The position numbers and the translations under genes are program-made. DNA of 64,000 nucleotides. It comes from Aquimarina megaterium XH134. Lineage in GTDB: Bacteria > Bacteroidota > Bacteroidia > Flavobacteriales > Flavobacteriaceae. Positions 45,319 to 54,221 of this stretch are shown here, piece after piece. How positions within the stretch are numbered: the first letter of the stretch is position 1; every line of letters begins with the position of its first letter. The notes beneath the pieces were generated by a model. That model had not been told where the DNA came from and ran no database searches. It saw nothing but the letters and a program-made list of their open reading frames with translations. The stretch spans positions 310,001-374,000 of the forward strand of contig NZ_JACB01000001.1 in assembly GCF_000520975.1 (NCBI RefSeq). Direction: 5' to 3'.

Positions 45319-45987
45319 TTATGTTGCCAATTGCCCTTTGACCGTAGTCGTACCCACTAAATACCCAGCGATAAATACCAATCCTAAAAGAACCAACTCA
45401 TCTTTCCCAAGCATAGATGCTTTTTGTGGTGTTGGATTAGTAGGTGCTGAGATCGTAGGTGTTTTTTCCTTATCCGTAAGTTTTCGTTGTCTTACCTCAT
45501 TCCATACCATCTGAACTTCTGATGCTAATTTTTGATCTTCAGGGTTCGCATTTGATTTCTTAACAATACGATCATAATAGCTTTTCACTTCCTTATCAGA
45601 TGCATCCGAAAACTGATCTAAAAAACTATCTTCGTCTCCTGATCCATTATAATTGGAATGCCCACAAGCCCCACAAAAGTTATCTTCACTATTGTAACTA
45701 TCATTGCTACAAGAGTTACAAGGCTTCTTCTTTTCTTTGGGGTTTAATGCTAGGATCGCTTTCTTATCGGGGTGTATCTTCAGTAATTCAGTAATGATGG
45801 ATTTACCTTCTTTTTTAATCAACTCTTTAGTAGCTCGAACTAAAGTATGGAGACTCTTAGGAGCTTCATATCCACAATCATAGATGATCTTGCGAACGGG
45901 CTCAGGATTACTAAATACGATATAGTCTATACTATTCTGCGCTAAACCCTTCTTAATTTTCTTTCCTTTTGATGTTTTCATAAGCAT
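45319..45987 (-). CDS. Zinc-ribbon-containing, C-terminally anchored protein
   Basis: A 222-residue protein. N-terminal helical region (SIDYIVFSNPEPVRKII), then a Cys-rich CNSCSND and CGACGHSNY pair that may bind zinc, then a charged helix and a C-terminal membrane helix at about 199-216. The N-terminal half resembles the downstream neighbour. A structural or assembly role is an inference from location. Confidence 0.6.
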   Translation of the reverse strand: MLMKTSKGKKIKKGLAQNSIDYIVFSNPEPVRKIIYDCGYEAPKSLHTLVRATKELIKKEGKSIITELLKIHPDKKAILALNPKEKKKPCNSCSNDSYNSEDNFCGACGHSNYNGSGDEDSFLDQFSDASDKEVKSYYDRIVKKSNANPEDQKLASEVQMVWNEVRQRKLTDKEKTPTISAPTNPTPQKASMLGKDELVLLGLVFIAGYLVGTTTVKGQLAT

Positions 45988-46081
45988 TTCATTTGTCTGT
46001 TAAAAAGAACAGCCAAAGCCTTGGGAATATTCCTATCGCTTTGGCTGAATCACTTTATTTAGTTGTACTGCTTATAGCTAA

Positions 46082-46984
46082 CTATCTCCGTCTACGTAAT
46101 GCAGACATTGGATATCTTCGTCTTGGTCTATATCTACGTATCGGTCTTCTACGAAAACGTCTACGTCTTCTAGGACGCATACCAAAGGCTGTCTGTCTCT
46201 TTCTTCTACGGATTAAGTCAATCTGAGGTAAACCTGTGGTTCTTGGCACGCTGGATAACTCCGCTACATTATGTCCTTTTAAAAGGTTACCCATATTTGC
46301 TCTTGCCTTGATTGTAAAGGTGAATACTGCCGTAGTCTCTGGATTTACCGTTACACGTAAAGAATCCTGACCTGTTACATTTAACTCAAAATTGTCATCA
46401 TCAATTAATTGTTGGGTGAAATTTTGAGGTGAGGTTGCATTACGAGGTTGATATACACGAATGGTATTCGATCCTGTAGCCGTCCTTTTGGTAAGCTTCA
46501 ACACGTTGTCAAATTGTAAAGGGTTCGAAACCGAATACTTCATCCCTGAAATCTTAAACGGATTTGCCTTTGATTCTTCTTTTACTTCGTTATGACTACT
46601 TTCCTCAACATCTACCGTAACCCCTGTAGGTTGTGCTGCATTTTCATTTCCTCCGAAAACAATTGCTTCGGCTGCGTCACCTGAAGTATTTTTAACTACT
46701 ACGGTAAGGGTTCGGTCATTCGGGTCAATCTTTCCGATCGAGGTGTGGGTATAGTCGTCATAGCTATCATCTTCATAACCATCATAGTCATCATAACCAT
46801 CTTCCTCATATTCCTCATCATAATCATCATAGCCATCTTCATTTCCTTCAAATCCAGAATCGAAGTCATCTTCACCATCCTCATCGTCATAATCATCATA
46901 CCCTTCCATATCTCCTCCTTCAAAATCATCATAACGATCTTCCGCATCGTCCTGATATCTCATTAATTCATCATTGTAACTCAT
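46082..46984 (-). CDS. Candidate major capsid protein
   Basis: A 300-residue protein with three zones. Residues 1-78 are an Asp/Glu/Tyr-rich, highly acidic extension. Residues 90-230 form a beta-rich domain (TLTVVVKNTSGDAAEAIVFG, then FKISGMKYSV, NATSPQNF and AVFTFTIKA). Residues 258-300 are an Arg-rich tail. It has no membrane helix, unlike most neighbours. Shared segments with the propeller protein and the position in the structural block suggest the main shell protein, possibly a jelly roll. Structure is inferred. Confidence 0.55.
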   Translation of the reverse strand: MSYNDELMRYQDDAEDRYDDFEGGDMEGYDDYDDEDGEDDFDSGFEGNEDGYDDYDEEYEEDGYDDYDGYEDDSYDDYTHTSIGKIDPNDRTLTVVVKNTSGDAAEAIVFGGNENAAQPTGVTVDVEESSHNEVKEESKANPFKISGMKYSVSNPLQFDNVLKLTKRTATGSNTIRVYQPRNATSPQNFTQQLIDDDNFELNVTGQDSLRVTVNPETTAVFTFTIKARANMGNLLKGHNVAELSSVPRTTGLPQIDLIRRRKRQTAFGMRPRRRRRFRRRPIRRYRPRRRYPMSALRRRR

Positions 46985-47091
46985 TTTCTTTGATTTTTTA
47001 TCCCGCTTAAAGCGTGACGTTTAACTTGTTTAGCGCCTCAAATCCTTTCAATCGTCATAACTAAAACCGCTCTGCGATCCTCTCTAAAGGG

Positions 47092-47262
47092 TTATGCTTT
47101 TTTACTGGCGATTTGAGATTTCTTTGCTGCTGCTAGTTTTTTTTGCTTTTTCTCAACCCATTTTGGACCTAAATAAAATGTTCCAAGTGCTGTAAAAGCT
47201 ATTGCGGATACCACGATAACTGCTCCAATAGCTCCGTAGTCCAAATCTTTTTCGTTTGCCAT
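47092..47262 (-). CDS. Small coat-like membrane protein
   Basis: A 56-residue protein. An acidic start (MANEKDLDYG) is followed by a transmembrane helix (about 11-32) and a strongly basic tail (KKQKKLAAAKK). The charge layout copies the major coat of filamentous phages, though here it stands in a much larger element. I choose the ATG at 47262 because the longer frame gives an unlikely 28-residue extension. It is the first gene of the leftward structural operon. Confidence 0.6.
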   Translation of the reverse strand: MANEKDLDYGAIGAVIVVSAIAFTALGTFYLGPKWVEKKQKKLAAAKKSQIASKKA

Positions 47263-47460
47263 TTCTCTATTTATTTTACGTGAATATTTGGCGATGGTTT
47301 CTAAACCGTTGACTGCTAAATTCAGGAGGTATTTTGGAAAAAACACGCAACTTTTTTGCTACGCGTTTTCAAAAAAATGAAGAATATGGAACTGATGGGG
47401 TGCCCCGAAGGGCGTGGCGTAGTAAAACTTTTTTATAGCCAAATGCAATCTCCCTTTTAT
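47263..47460. promoter_or_regulatory. Leader region with GC-rich hairpin
   Basis: About 200 bp upstream of the coat-like gene without an ORF. It holds a tight hairpin GCCC-CGAA-GGGC at 47402-47413, GC-rich against an AT-rich background, with a T-run about 20 bp beyond it on the plus strand. It could be a terminator or a leader for the leftward operon. No clear leftward -7 box was found. Confidence 0.35.
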
Positions 47461-47482
47461 TTCACATATTATCTTATGTGAA
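47461..47482. promoter_or_regulatory. Inverted repeat TTCACATA-N6-TATGTGAA
   Basis: Perfect 8-bp arms separated by 6 bp, directly upstream of the promoter for the cargo island. The half-site TATGTGAA also lies inside the XRE operator at 22203-22235, so the same repressor might bind both. It lies between the divergent structural operon and the island. Confidence 0.5.
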
Positions 47483-47489
47483 TAACAAA

Positions 47490-47519
47490 TTGATCTTACA
47501 ATTTTTCGTTTTAAATTTG
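47490..47519 (+). promoter_or_regulatory. Bacteroidetes-type promoter
   Basis: TTG at 47490-47492, a 19-bp spacer and TAAATTTG at 47512-47519, matching the TTTG/TAnnTTTG consensus. It reads toward the PRTase-like gene, leaving a 5' leader of about 100 bases. Confidence 0.55.
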
Positions 47520-47623
47520 TACTATGCTTTCTTGAAAAATGAATAAGAATTAATCATTTTTGTTATTATGAAGAGATTTATTGTCTATAAAAATTAATCT
47601 AATTAAAATTACTCCATCTTAGA

Positions 47624-48691
47624 ATGATTGAATTTGCTGAACAGATATATAAAATATTAAAAGATTATCAATGCGATTATGAGAATAGAAAATTTGAAAT
47701 TAATGTTGAGCATATCATAAAATGGGCGAGCCAATTTGATGATGATGCAGAATTTGTACTTTCTGAATTACTTCATTTCCTACCAGGCGTTTATATTTCC
47801 AAAGAGAAAGCCAAATCTTTTTTACGTGAAAGGTTATTGGAAATTCAAGAGTTTTATAACTATAAAACTATGAATGAGCTTGTGTTAAATACTCATTTTT
47901 TTGATGTACAAAAAAAATATAAGAGTCAATCAGAAATATTGAATATTGTTGATGAAATTCTGCAAACAGAATATATGATAAATTATAAAGATCATGTAGA
48001 TAAACCTAAAACAAACTTTATATATTTTGATGATCTTTTAGCAACTGGAGGTACGGTATATGGCGATTTAAGTAATTGGTTAGCATCTAAAGATGAGGAT
48101 GATATAGAGAATTACAAATCTATTCTAAACAAGTCCAAAACTCTGGCTGTTAGCTTATTTTGTTATCATCAATTGGGCTTTGGCAATATGGAATATCGAT
48201 TAATGAAACAATTTGATGATAAGATTCGGAATAGATTAATCATTGGTCATAATTATAAAATTGAAAATCAAGTTAAATGGTCAGAACAAAAACTAAATTG
48301 TATGTACCCCACAAAGGAACAATCAACTAGTTCTTTAGAATATTTAGCAAAGCTTGAAATTCCTTATGAAAACAAAAGTGTTTCAGCTTTCAGGCCTTCT
48401 AATATGCCAAAAGAAGAAACTTTTTTCAGTAATGCAGATAACCGAATCAGACTTGAAAATATATTTTTAGAAAAAGGTATAGAACTATTAAATAAAGTTC
48501 AAAAAGATAGTCCTGATACAAGAAAACGACCTTTAGGAGATACGGTTCGTTCTCATAAAACATTTGGTACAGGAACATTATTTTTTACGTGGAGAAACAT
48601 TTCTAATACTTGTCCATTAGTCTTTTGGTGGGATGTGCCTGGACACAACTGGATACCGCTTTTTTGTTTAAAGAACAGAGGTATGTATTAA
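47624..48691 (+). CDS. PRTase-CE-like phosphoribosyltransferase protein
   Basis: A 355-residue cytoplasmic protein. The PRPP-binding signature FIYFDDLLATGGT lies at 132-144, with two adjacent Asp and the TGGT loop. The C-terminal part (RSHKTFGTGTLFFTWRN, TCPLVFWWDVPG) fits the PRTase-CE family, which I recall from conflict systems described by computational work. Next to it is a NADAR gene, 21 bp away, so the two probably work together on a nucleotide or NAD-derived signal. Confidence 0.72.
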   Translation: MIEFAEQIYKILKDYQCDYENRKFEINVEHIIKWASQFDDDAEFVLSELLHFLPGVYISKEKAKSFLRERLLEIQEFYNYKTMNELVLNTHFFDVQKKYKSQSEILNIVDEILQTEYMINYKDHVDKPKTNFIYFDDLLATGGTVYGDLSNWLASKDEDDIENYKSILNKSKTLAVSLFCYHQLGFGNMEYRLMKQFDDKIRNRLIIGHNYKIENQVKWSEQKLNCMYPTKEQSTSSLEYLAKLEIPYENKSVSAFRPSNMPKEETFFSNADNRIRLENIFLEKGIELLNKVQKDSPDTRKRPLGDTVRSHKTFGTGTLFFTWRNISNTCPLVFWWDVPGHNWIPLFCLKNRGMY

Positions 48692-48712
48692 TTTTTTTTT
48701 ATATTGTAAAAA

Positions 48713-49333
48713 ATGAAAATTTCAGAAAGAGTATATAAAAAAAATAAAGTAATAGTATTTAAAAACACTAAAACTAAGTTTGGTGGACTTTCTAATATGG
48801 CTGGCGGTTACTCTATAAGGGTAAATGACGTTATTATCCCTTCTGCAGAAGCTCTTTATCAAGCCTGCCGTTATCCATTATTTCCTGCTGTACAAAAAGA
48901 GATTATAGAACAGAATAGTCCTATGACTGCTAAAATGATTAGTAGGAAATATTTGAATTATACCAGACAAGATTGGGAAGAAGTGAAATACTCTATAATG
49001 TATTGGGTTTTAAAAGTTAAGCTTTCTCAAAATTTTGATAAGTTTTCTCAAGTATTAAAAGAAACTGAAAACCAAGCCATTGTAGAACTTTCTAATAAAG
49101 ATAAAGATTGGGCAGCGGTAGAAGTTGAAAAAAATCAACTTATTGGTAAAAATGCATTAGGTCGTTTATTAATGCAACTTAGAGAAGAATTCATTTTTAA
49201 TAATAATAGTATTGAATGTGTTCAACCTATTGGCATAACAGGTTTTTTACTTTATGGCTCTCAAATTGAAGCTGCTTGTAACCCCATCACAGAGTTTGAA
49301 AAAAATATGCTTTTTGACTTAGATTACGCTTAA
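48713..49333 (+). CDS. NADAR-family (DUF1768/YbiA-like) protein
   Basis: A 206-residue protein with the NADAR pattern: FGGLSNMAGG near the start, PSAEALYQACRYP, and the C-terminal IGKNALGRLLMQLREEF. NADAR enzymes act on N-glycosidic bonds of ADP-ribose-type substrates, and some remove ADP-ribose from guanine. With the PRTase partner it may form a toxin-antidote or abortive-infection pair. The coupling to a PRTase is inferred from adjacency. Confidence 0.82.
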   Translation: MKISERVYKKNKVIVFKNTKTKFGGLSNMAGGYSIRVNDVIIPSAEALYQACRYPLFPAVQKEIIEQNSPMTAKMISRKYLNYTRQDWEEVKYSIMYWVLKVKLSQNFDKFSQVLKETENQAIVELSNKDKDWAAVEVEKNQLIGKNALGRLLMQLREEFIFNNNSIECVQPIGITGFLLYGSQIEAACNPITEFEKNMLFDLDYA

Positions 49334-49345
49334 ATTCTGATAAAC

Positions 49346-49588
49346 CTAATTGACAAATTCTAAAGTCCAAAATATAATACTATTCTCATTTTCTATATCT
49401 GTTTTTTCATAAAACTGAATAGATTTACCATTAATGCTTACTGTTCTCGTTTGATGAGCATCATCTGGAAACTTACTTACATATTTGACTATATAGATAG
49501 CATCTTTGCCTGTAACCTTATAATACTCTAATAGCGTATCTTCTATTCCTATTTTTGTCATTAATTCTTCGATATTACCCAAGATCAC
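49346..49588 (-). CDS. Small hypothetical protein, opposite strand
   Basis: An 80-residue acidic protein convergent with the NADAR gene, 12 bp apart. A later ATG at 49561 would shorten it by 9 residues. The sequence is mixed alpha/beta (EYYKVTGKDAIYIVKYV) and resembles a small folded domain. No family recognised. Could be a separate antidote or regulator. Confidence 0.5.
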   Translation of the reverse strand: MILGNIEELMTKIGIEDTLLEYYKVTGKDAIYIVKYVSKFPDDAHQTRTVSINGKSIQFYEKTDIENENSIIFWTLEFVN

Positions 49589-49739
49589 AAAAATAGTAAC
49601 AATTTACAAAACACAAACCTACTTAAAACCAAGTATCATACAACTTGATTTAATCTATTCTTCAGTAGAAAAATCTAAAAAAAATAGATAAATTTAGAGT
49701 TCAAAACTTAATGTAAACTCTTAGAACCTAAATATTAAA

Positions 49740-50987
49740 ATGACTCCTATTGGTCAATACTTTATAGATGTATTCTATGGAACCTTAATAACTTCCAGAC
49801 CAAACGCTAAGAAGAAATCCAAGAAAGATCGAAATATTGAAATTTTGAGAAAGTGCTATGATTTTGATAAATCATCATTTCTTGATTTTACGGATATAGC
49901 CTTTGAATATAACCTAACCAAAGAAAGAATTCGTCAAATACATGATAGTTCTTTACAAAAAATAGTAGCTTCTGGGAGTATTAATTCCAAAGACACCATA
50001 CCCTCCATAAAACTTATTAATTTTACTAAAAAGACTTTTGATAAACATAAGATTAATAATGATAACATTCAGGTAATTCTATTTTGGAAAGAAAACCTAC
50101 CTGAGTTCCCTGGAGAAATAGTTACCCGCTTACTCTCCCATTTAATTTTTGAGAAAAAAGAGGAGAGAGTAGCTATTATTAATCAATTTAAAAGATGGAG
50201 AACCTCTGAATTTAAGAAAAAACGTAAAGCCGAACAGAACAAGTTTCGTAGAGAAGGTGAACTCAAACTAATAAACCAAAACCAACAAGAAGCATTACGA
50301 AATGTGATATGGTTTGATAAAAGGACAAAATGGAAATTAGATAGTATAAAATTGACCCCAAAAAGGCAAGTAAATACTGATTCGGATTTTATTTCTGGTA
50401 CTATAGAGAGTAAAAAATGCGGAAGGGATATACAATATGAGTCCGGTTTAGAATTGGACTTCATAAACAACATCGAGCAATTTCCAATAGTAAAAACCTA
50501 TGTCGAACAACCGGTAACTATAGAATATATTTTCAATGGAAAATCACATATATACACTCCTGATTTTGCTGTTTTCTTGAACAATAACCAAGGTGTTTTA
50601 GTAGAGGTAAAAGATTTTACAGGAATGGTAGATGCAATAGTACAGCGAAAAATAGAAGCCCTCATAGATTATTGCCAGAAACATGGTTTTGGTTTGCTAT
50701 TGACTACAGGAAAAGATTATATAGATAAGCTCATGTGTCATACATACAATAAAGATTTTGAGGAAGAATTAAGAAGAAGGTTACAAGAAAAAGGTGGAAG
50801 AACAATGTTTTTCAAAGAGTTCAAAATGATAAGGGAGCAATATAATGCCGTGTGGATCGAACTTTTGGTAATTGTTCTTAAAAATGACTGGTGTCTATAT
50901 CCTATGCCATTCAAGTTAACTATGAGAAACAATCGACAAAAATTTAGAAAGACTATTGTGACCCCAATTTTAAACAAATACAAATGA
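49740..50987 (+). CDS. Sigma-region-4-like HTH fused to a TnsA-like nuclease
   Basis: A 415-residue protein. Residues 48-78 form a sigma-70 region 4-like helix-turn-helix (FTDIAFEYNLTKERIRQI). Residues 232-330 fit a TnsA/PD-(D/E)XK nuclease: Glu238 in SGLELDFI, Asp275 in YTPDFAVF, then VEVKD with Glu289 and Lys291. No TnsB or TnsC is nearby, so this is not a Tn7-type transposase set. It could be a stand-alone defence nuclease or a transcription-linked effector. The stop overlaps the next start (ATGA). Confidence 0.7.
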   Translation: MTPIGQYFIDVFYGTLITSRPNAKKKSKKDRNIEILRKCYDFDKSSFLDFTDIAFEYNLTKERIRQIHDSSLQKIVASGSINSKDTIPSIKLINFTKKTFDKHKINNDNIQVILFWKENLPEFPGEIVTRLLSHLIFEKKEERVAIINQFKRWRTSEFKKKRKAEQNKFRREGELKLINQNQQEALRNVIWFDKRTKWKLDSIKLTPKRQVNTDSDFISGTIESKKCGRDIQYESGLELDFINNIEQFPIVKTYVEQPVTIEYIFNGKSHIYTPDFAVFLNNNQGVLVEVKDFTGMVDAIVQRKIEALIDYCQKHGFGLLLTTGKDYIDKLMCHTYNKDFEEELRRRLQEKGGRTMFFKEFKMIREQYNAVWIELLVIVLKNDWCLYPMPFKLTMRNNRQKFRKTIVTPILNKYK

Positions 50988-51934
50988 TTACATTAAAATT
51001 TATGTCATCTTCACAACTCAATATCAATTCCAACTCCTTTAATTTTGAATGGTTGCGTATTCCAGTTTGCATCATCAAAACAATAACTTTTCCGTTTACA
51101 GAAAAACTACATTATTGTATTAAATATCTTTTTTTAACCCCTATAGTTTTACTATTATTTTCTTGTCAACAACCTGGCAACGAAATAGAGTTGCCTTCTT
51201 CTAGTTTCTCTAATTTTGACATAAAGAAAAATACTAAGGACTACTTTATAAGTGTAAAACAATTAACTGACAAAAAATATCAAATTATATACAGGGATAC
51301 TATTGTTGCGAGATTAGATTCAACACTTCACAGCAAAATAATTGATTTAAAAGAGAGTAATAGAGGGTATCACGAATATCCTTCAATAATGCTAAGTCTG
51401 GATAAAAATTTACCTTATGATGATTATAAAGAATTGACGACAGAATTCCGTAAACTCTATTACCACAGGTTTGTATTAAAACTCGGTAATCATGAACACT
51501 TTAGAACCTATATGTTTCCTTACCAAAAAATTGAAAATAAATATCTTGAACCTAGAATTTCAACTAATAAAGCTCCTTCTATATATAATGAGTTTAGGTC
51601 TTATTTTGAAGAAAATAAATATGTGATTTTTAGTCTAAAAAACGAATCATTTATTGTTAATGATTCAAAAGGAAATCTTATTGAGGATTATGTGGAATAT
51701 GCATTACAACATAAAAAATTCATAACATTTTACACTTTACATCCCAGTGCTACTTATCAAGATTACATTGATTTAATTTCACATATTGAATCTTTGCACA
51801 CAACTATTAAAGACACTATTGAACATCAAACCAACATAACGTATCAAGAACTTAATGATACTTATATGTTTGCTCTCATGGAAGAAATGTACCTACAACA
51901 TTACAGTACTTTTGATGATAGTCATAATCATTGA
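50984..51934 (+). CDS. Lipoprotein, unknown, coupled to the TnsA-like gene
   Basis: Up to 316 residues. The lipobox SC (LLLFSCQQ, near residue 58) sits far from the annotated ATG, so the true start may be later at a non-ATG codon. The mature part is charged and alpha/beta (IDLKESNRGYHEYPS). The overlap ATGA links it to the nuclease gene. It could be a periplasmic sensor or an unrelated surface protein. No family recognised. Confidence 0.5.
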   Translation: MITLKFMSSSQLNINSNSFNFEWLRIPVCIIKTITFPFTEKLHYCIKYLFLTPIVLLLFSCQQPGNEIELPSSSFSNFDIKKNTKDYFISVKQLTDKKYQIIYRDTIVARLDSTLHSKIIDLKESNRGYHEYPSIMLSLDKNLPYDDYKELTTEFRKLYYHRFVLKLGNHEHFRTYMFPYQKIENKYLEPRISTNKAPSIYNEFRSYFEENKYVIFSLKNESFIVNDSKGNLIEDYVEYALQHKKFITFYTLHPSATYQDYIDLISHIESLHTTIKDTIEHQTNITYQELNDTYMFALMEEMYLQHYSTFDDSHNH

Positions 51935-52118
51935 TCTATTTATACAAAACCGTAACTAAAAACGAAATTCTCTTTTTGCTAATTGTTTGGACTGGATAAT
52001 ACCAACCCAGCCTAACGTTTATATAAATCATATTAATAATTTAATTCGAGGTATATTTGAATATCATTGCTCACAAACAAGTGATAATGGAAAGTATTAA
52101 ACTTGGAATTACCTGAAT

Positions 52119-52814
52119 ATGATCTATGAAAACACCTATATAGGAACTTTTATTTACCTTTTTGGATATTATGCTGGTATAAACGGCTTGGAAAAACTTA
52201 CGTCTTTTAACTTATATCAACAAACACCTAAAGACAAAACAGTAGGGGATTTATTAAGTTCAATTGGAGGTAGAAATTTTATTTTCGAATTTAAAAGAAC
52301 TAAAGAAAGAATAAAAACAGAATTTGATAAAAAGCAAAGAGTAAAACTATTGCAATTCTTAGGAAAGAATCAGGAATATAGATTATTATCACAAAAATTA
52401 CATTTTATTGCATATCCGGATAATAATGATTTTATGATTGATTTTTATATTAAGGTTAAAAATATTAATAATCTAAAACCTTTAGGTTTTAAATCGTTCT
52501 GTAATGGGATTTTGAATGATAGTCTTAGTTTCGATTCAAACGATACTTCTGAAAAACTTGGAGGAACTCATGATGAGCTTAAAAAATACATTTTACTATT
52601 AAATCAATTTTCTCCACCATCTAAAAAATCTGGTGGCGGCCGATATTCAGGGATAATGGTGAATTATAATAAAGAGAGGAATGAAATTAACTTTTATGAA
52701 TATGAGGATATCTTAACATTAAAAAAAGAAATAATACTTGATTTAGGCATAGAAAATAAAAAGACTAAAAATATAGATAAAGACAAGGATTATGGACATT
52801 ATAATAGCTTGTAA
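52119..52814 (+). CDS. Candidate PD-(D/E)XK-type nuclease protein
   Basis: A 231-residue protein. Asp44 in VGDLLSS and the strand FIFEFKRT (Glu57, Lys59) form a D-x(n)-E-x-K pattern seen in restriction-like nucleases. A Gly-rich SGGGRYSGI occurs near residue 170. Other features are unknown. The pattern is short, so this is a weak call, helped by the island context. Confidence 0.5.
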   Translation: MIYENTYIGTFIYLFGYYAGINGLEKLTSFNLYQQTPKDKTVGDLLSSIGGRNFIFEFKRTKERIKTEFDKKQRVKLLQFLGKNQEYRLLSQKLHFIAYPDNNDFMIDFYIKVKNINNLKPLGFKSFCNGILNDSLSFDSNDTSEKLGGTHDELKKYILLLNQFSPPSKKSGGGRYSGIMVNYNKERNEINFYEYEDILTLKKEIILDLGIENKKTKNIDKDKDYGHYNSL

Positions 52815-52899
52815 CTTTTGTGTTGAAAAATTTAGATGAATATCCCAATGATATTATTATATTTTTATTCCAAATTAAATTTAACTGTTCAAAGTACAA

Positions 52900-54198
52900 C
52901 TAAAAAGAGATGTATCCGGAAAAATCAAAATCATCGAAACGTGAATTAATTTTATTCTTTATTTGACCAATAGTATGCGAAGCATCTCTTCGATTATAAA
53001 TCTGCCCATTTTTATCTATTCTTTTGAGTAAAATTTTAAAGTCTTCTTCTGAAAACTTGTCTAAATTAGGAAGAATTAGCATATTATAACGATTATCCGC
53101 TTCGTTATAATTACTACTTTCCCCAAACATTTCTATTAAAAATAAATTTGCTTCTTCAATATCTCCATTACTTCTTGCATATTCTGCAACTTCCATTATT
53201 GTTTGAGCAGATATATGTGCATAATCATATTCTCTATTCCAATCCTTTCGATATTTAATAATATTTAGCAAATGAGTTCGAATATCTCCTGAAATAAACC
53301 AAGCATAAGTTTCTAAATCAGCATTTTTTCGTGTAACACTTTGTATTAAAACCTTTGCACTATCGGTCAGTATATCAAAGAACTCTGGATAATAATTTAA
53401 AAGTCTAATATAAAGTACTATTAACTTTTCATTAAAATCACTGTAGTAATCTTTTTCTTCAAGTATGATGTTTTGATACTTTTTAAAATTATTATCAATC
53501 ATCAATTTAAGAGCTTTAAAATTAATCTTTCTATTCTCTTGTGACTTTTCATCAGTGGTTTTGAACACAATTCTCCAAAGTGATTTAAACACACTATTTT
53601 CTACTTTTGAATTGAATTTCTTAAAATATCTGGAAAACAAATGTTTTTTTAAATCTTCTTCGTTATCTATATCTATCATTGATTTAATTCGAGAAAGATT
53701 ATCCAGAAAATCATGAAAAATATTCTTTGATAAAATTGGTGGTTTTGTTAACACACCTTCTAACGCATTTCTAATGTGTGCTCTTGTAGTTTCTTTATTA
53801 GGTTGATATAAATCGTAGCCATCCGATAATAAAACGGGATGGGCACATAAGTTACGAAGGCTTTGTAAACTGTTAAGGTTTGATTCATCAGCGGGTTCTA
53901 ATAAATTTGTTCTTTCAAAAACCCAATTGACCAATTTTTTCTCCCAATCAGGGGATTTAGGATTTTTTTCTTTTAATTCTTCAATTTCATCCAATATTTT
54001 AATCGCTTTTTCATCAGCATATATGTCCTTTAAATCTTGTAACTTATATAATAAATCAGTAATTACAATTGAATAAAGCATGACAATTGCTGACCTATAA
54101 CTATTCCCATAATATGATTTAACAACTTCATTAAAATATTCCTTAGTCCTAGACGAATGTATTTTTTCTGTTGCAAACTCAATTGAGAAATCTCTCAT
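52900..54198 (-). CDS. HEPN-domain protein (candidate RNase effector)
   Basis: A 432-residue protein. The first 140 residues resemble a HEPN domain. The motif RNLCAH (Arg115, His120) gives the R-x(4-6)-H active-site pattern of HEPN ribonucleases. The C-terminal two thirds are helical with no recognised family. I start it at the ATG at 54198, because the longer frame overlaps the partner gene. It lies 23 bp behind the ExoVII-like gene, so the two form a pair. Confidence 0.68.
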   Translation of the reverse strand: MRDFSIEFATEKIHSSRTKEYFNEVVKSYYGNSYRSAIVMLYSIVITDLLYKLQDLKDIYADEKAIKILDEIEELKEKNPKSPDWEKKLVNWVFERTNLLEPADESNLNSLQSLRNLCAHPVLLSDGYDLYQPNKETTRAHIRNALEGVLTKPPILSKNIFHDFLDNLSRIKSMIDIDNEEDLKKHLFSRYFKKFNSKVENSVFKSLWRIVFKTTDEKSQENRKINFKALKLMIDNNFKKYQNIILEEKDYYSDFNEKLIVLYIRLLNYYPEFFDILTDSAKVLIQSVTRKNADLETYAWFISGDIRTHLLNIIKYRKDWNREYDYAHISAQTIMEVAEYARSNGDIEEANLFLIEMFGESSNYNEADNRYNMLILPNLDKFSEEDFKILLKRIDKNGQIYNRRDASHTIGQIKNKINSRFDDFDFSGYISF

Positions 54199-54221
54199 AA
54201 AACTTAATTCAGTTATTAAAA

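Noticed and set aside
46699..46966. Met/Ile-rich ORFs on both strands over the acidic part of the capsid candidate
   Set aside because: They are frame and antisense shadows of the Asp/Tyr repeat coding in the 300-residue protein.
49740..50987. Tn7-like transposon from the TnsA-like protein
   Set aside because: No TnsB, TnsC or TniQ and no transposon ends were found near it.
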